From NCBI GenBank assembly GCA_012838395.1, contig DUPI01000054.1:1-24652 (forward strand): DNA of 24,652 nucleotides. The letters are read 5' to 3'. A program made the position numbers and the translations under genes. The DNA is from Mollicutes bacterium (GTDB lineage: Bacteria > Bacillota_I > Bacilli_A > RF39 > UBA660). The notes below the pieces were generated by a model. That model made no database searches, was not told the DNA's origin, and was given only the letters and a program-made list of their open reading frames with translations. Within the stretch, counting starts at the first letter, position 1; every line of letters starts with the position of its first letter. Below are positions 23,234-24,652 of the stretch, piece after piece.

Positions 23234-23989
23234 TTACCACCCCATATCTTTCAAGAATTTATCTAATTCACTTGTTCTTTCTGGTGATTCCTTTTCATAT
23301 TTATCTAATTTCAATTCTCCATATATTTTTCCATCTTTTAAATATATAATTCTATTACCTCGAATTGCACTTTTTTTATCGTGGGTAACCATAATAATAC
23401 TTTGTCCATCATTATTTAAATTTGTAAATACATCAAGCACTGCTTTTGAATTTTCAGAGTTTAAAGCACCCGTTGGTTCATCCGCAAAAAGACACACAGG
23501 TTTATTTATAGCTGCTCTTACTATACCTGCTCTTTGTGCTTCGCCTCCTGAAACTTGATTTACTGTTTTTCTTATTGTTGTTTCTGAAAGGTTTACTTTA
23601 TTAAATAATTCTTTTGCTCTTTTTATTACTTCTTTTTTATTTTTATTTACTAATAGCCCAGACGTTAATGCATTATCTAATAAACTCATTTTATCTAACA
23701 TATAAATTTGTTGAAATACAAATCCACAATTTTTTCTTCTAAATACGGCTAATTTATCAGCATTCATTTTAGTAATATCTTTACTGCAAAATTTAACACT
23801 TCCACTTGTTGGCATATCCATTCCTGATAGACAGTACATCAACGTTGATTTTCCTGCACCAGAAGACCCCATAATTATTGTAAAATCATTTTCATATATT
23901 TCTAAATCTAAATTATCAATTATCGTTTGTGTTACACCATTATTCGAAAAATTTTTTACTAAATTTTTAGCACTTATTATTGTTTTCAT
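23234..23989 (-). CDS. ABC transporter ATP-binding protein (LolD/MacB type)
   Basis: The protein has 251 residues: Walker A GSSGAGKST (41-49), Q-loop FQQ near 92-94, signature VSGGEAQ (146-152), Walker B CLFADE (166-171) with the catalytic Glu, and H-loop H203. It powers the FtsX-type permease directly downstream. AGGAGG lies 5 nt before the ATG. The start overlaps the end of the TetR gene by 23 nt, so its expression is tied to the regulator. Family members export antimicrobial peptides or remove membrane-bound drugs, though which applies is not visible here. Confidence 0.93.
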   Translation of the reverse strand: MKTIISAKNLVKNFSNNGVTQTIIDNLDLEIYENDFTIIMGSSGAGKSTLMYCLSGMDMPTSGSVKFCSKDITKMNADKLAVFRRKNCGFVFQQIYMLDKMSLLDNALTSGLLVNKNKKEVIKRAKELFNKVNLSETTIRKTVNQVSGGEAQRAGIVRAAINKPVCLFADEPTGALNSENSKAVLDVFTNLNNDGQSIIMVTHDKKSAIRGNRIIYLKDGKIYGELKLDKYEKESPERTSELDKFLKDMGW

Positions 23990-24581
23990 TTTGACCTCCT
24001 ATTAACATTTTTATAAATTCTAAAGTACCTTCTTTTGCTCCTAACATTTTTTCAGCAGTATCTATAAATACTTCTATATTATTTAAGTTAAAATTATTAT
24101 TATCAAATAATTCATTACTCATTATTAATAACATTCTTAATCTTTCTTTTATATGATTACATTTAAATATATTCTTTTCAATGCCTTCTATAATAACTTG
24201 TTCTAATAAAGGAATTGCCTCTTCTATAACACGGTTATTTATTTTTTCGTGCATAACAATATTTTCTTTTTTATTTAATGTATTTTGTATTTCTTCTTCA
24301 TTCATTTTTGGTCTTAATGAAGTGATAATTCCAACTAATTTTTCAGGAATAGAAATAGGCATATTTAAAAAATTTTTAGCTATTTCAATTTCCTCATTAA
24401 TCATCATATTAATTACTTCTTCTAAAGTAGCTTCTTTGCTTTCAAAATAATAATAATAAGTACCTTTTGCAATTTGAGCTTCATTTATAATGTCATCAAT
24501 ACTAGTATTATCATATCCTTTGGTTAAAAACATATTATAAGCAATCTTTAACAATTCTTGCTTTCTTTCATTTTTTTTCAT
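23967..24581 (-). CDS. TetR-family transcriptional regulator
   Basis: This 204-residue repressor has an N-terminal HTH of TetR type (residues about 8-55): RKQELLKIAYNMFLTKGYDNTSIDDII, then AQIAKGTYYYYFESKEA as recognition part. A helical ligand/dimerisation domain makes up the rest. The start at 24581 is chosen because AAAGGAGAGG lies about 6-12 nt upstream. The longer in-frame ATG at 24644 lies in the -35 box of its own promoter. It is the first gene of the operon and sits over a 17-bp palindrome next to the -10, so it probably represses its own operon until an inducer binds. Natural inducer unknown. Confidence 0.93.
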   Translation of the reverse strand: MKKNERKQELLKIAYNMFLTKGYDNTSIDDIINEAQIAKGTYYYYFESKEATLEEVINMMINEEIEIAKNFLNMPISIPEKLVGIITSLRPKMNEEEIQNTLNKKENIVMHEKINNRVIEEAIPLLEQVIIEGIEKNIFKCNHIKERLRMLLIMSNELFDNNNFNLNNIEVFIDTAEKMLGAKEGTLEFIKMLIGGQNENNNKC

Positions 24582-24595
24582 AACTTTCCTCTCCT

Positions 24596-24612
24596 TTCGA
24601 CTGAAAGTCGAA
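24596..24612. promoter_or_regulatory. TetR-type palindromic operator
   Basis: TTCGACT-GAA-AGTCGAA, perfect 7-bp arms with a 3-bp centre. It starts 3 bp downstream of the -10 box and covers the start site, a classic repressor position. Confidence 0.85.
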
Positions 24613-24615
24613 TTT

Positions 24616-24644
24616 ATTATAATATATTTTAAATTAGTTGTCAA
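24616..24644 (-). promoter_or_regulatory. Promoter of the tetR-ABC operon
   Basis: A full-consensus sigma-A promoter: TTGACA, 17-bp spacer, TATAAT. Confidence 0.9.
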
Positions 24645-24652
24645 TAAAAAAC

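Larger units (their letters stand above)
15217..24652. mobile_element. Integrative (probably conjugative) element, one end and partial interior
   Basis: A large serine recombinase lies exactly at a junction with an interrupted chromosomal gene. It is followed inward by a VirD4/TraG coupling ATPase, small acidic proteins and a TetR-ABC cargo operon. All genes point toward the recombinase end. This is the usual layout of serine-recombinase integrative conjugative elements of Bacillota. Relaxase, VirB4, VirB6 and the second attachment site are not in the window, so conjugative ability is inferred from VirD4 alone. The left boundary is approximate. Confidence 0.75.

Noticed and set aside
1..24652. 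CRISPR arrays, tRNA and rRNA genes
   Set aside because: No regularly spaced repeats with unique spacers and no tRNA cloverleaf or rRNA segments were seen on either strand.

Overview
The window is AT-rich DNA from a walled, low-GC Bacillota, probably a gut-type member of the Bacilli/Erysipelotrichales/RF39-like lineages. The basis is the mraZ-rsmH-ftsL-PBP cell-wall cluster, RecX, an omega subunit, an SsbB-type SSB, PrsA, and strong AGGAGG/GGTGAT ribosome-binding sites. TGA is a normal stop (for example at the end of the pyrimidine phosphorylase) and no in-frame TGA was seen, so the genetic code is standard and this is not a Mycoplasma. The genus cannot be fixed from sequence alone.

Chromosomal part (about 1-15,200). 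From right to left on the minus strand, the division/cell-wall operon mraZ-rsmH-ftsL-pbp (7766-3878) starts at a promoter followed at once by four 10-bp-phased MraZ boxes. Beyond it lie a promoter-bearing 5' stub of a class I inorganic pyrophosphatase gene, a two-gene operon (PlsC-like acyltransferase and a membrane hybrid histidine kinase), and a promoter-bearing 5' stub of mraY that stops just after its GFIDNY motif and runs into an unrelated partial ORF. To the right of mraZ are two tandem tiny membrane-protein genes of YjcZ type, too short for routine gene calling, then prsA on the plus strand, recX, rpoZ, a pdp plus NERD-like pair, a divergent pair of XRE regulators with a shared double operator, an unrecognised membrane-anchored protein, an SsbB-like SSB and a small lipoprotein.

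Mobile part (about 15,220 to beyond the right edge). A large serine recombinase gene reads straight into the 3' tail of an interrupted chromosomal gene, which marks one end of an integrated element. Moving inward are a 61-aa protein, a VirD4/TraG-type coupling ATPase, three small acidic proteins typical of integrative conjugative elements, and a cargo operon (TetR regulator, ABC ATPase, FtsX-type permease, 74-aa protein) with a consensus promoter and a 17-bp palindromic operator. Relaxase, VirB4 and the other attachment site are not in the window, so calling it an integrative conjugative element is an inference.

Nothing amounts to a clearly new defence or catalytic system. The best leads are the two truncated essential-gene stubs bracketing the kinase module, the double-operator XRE switch, the YjcZ-like tandem, the element/host junction, and the acidic small-protein cassette in front of virD4.
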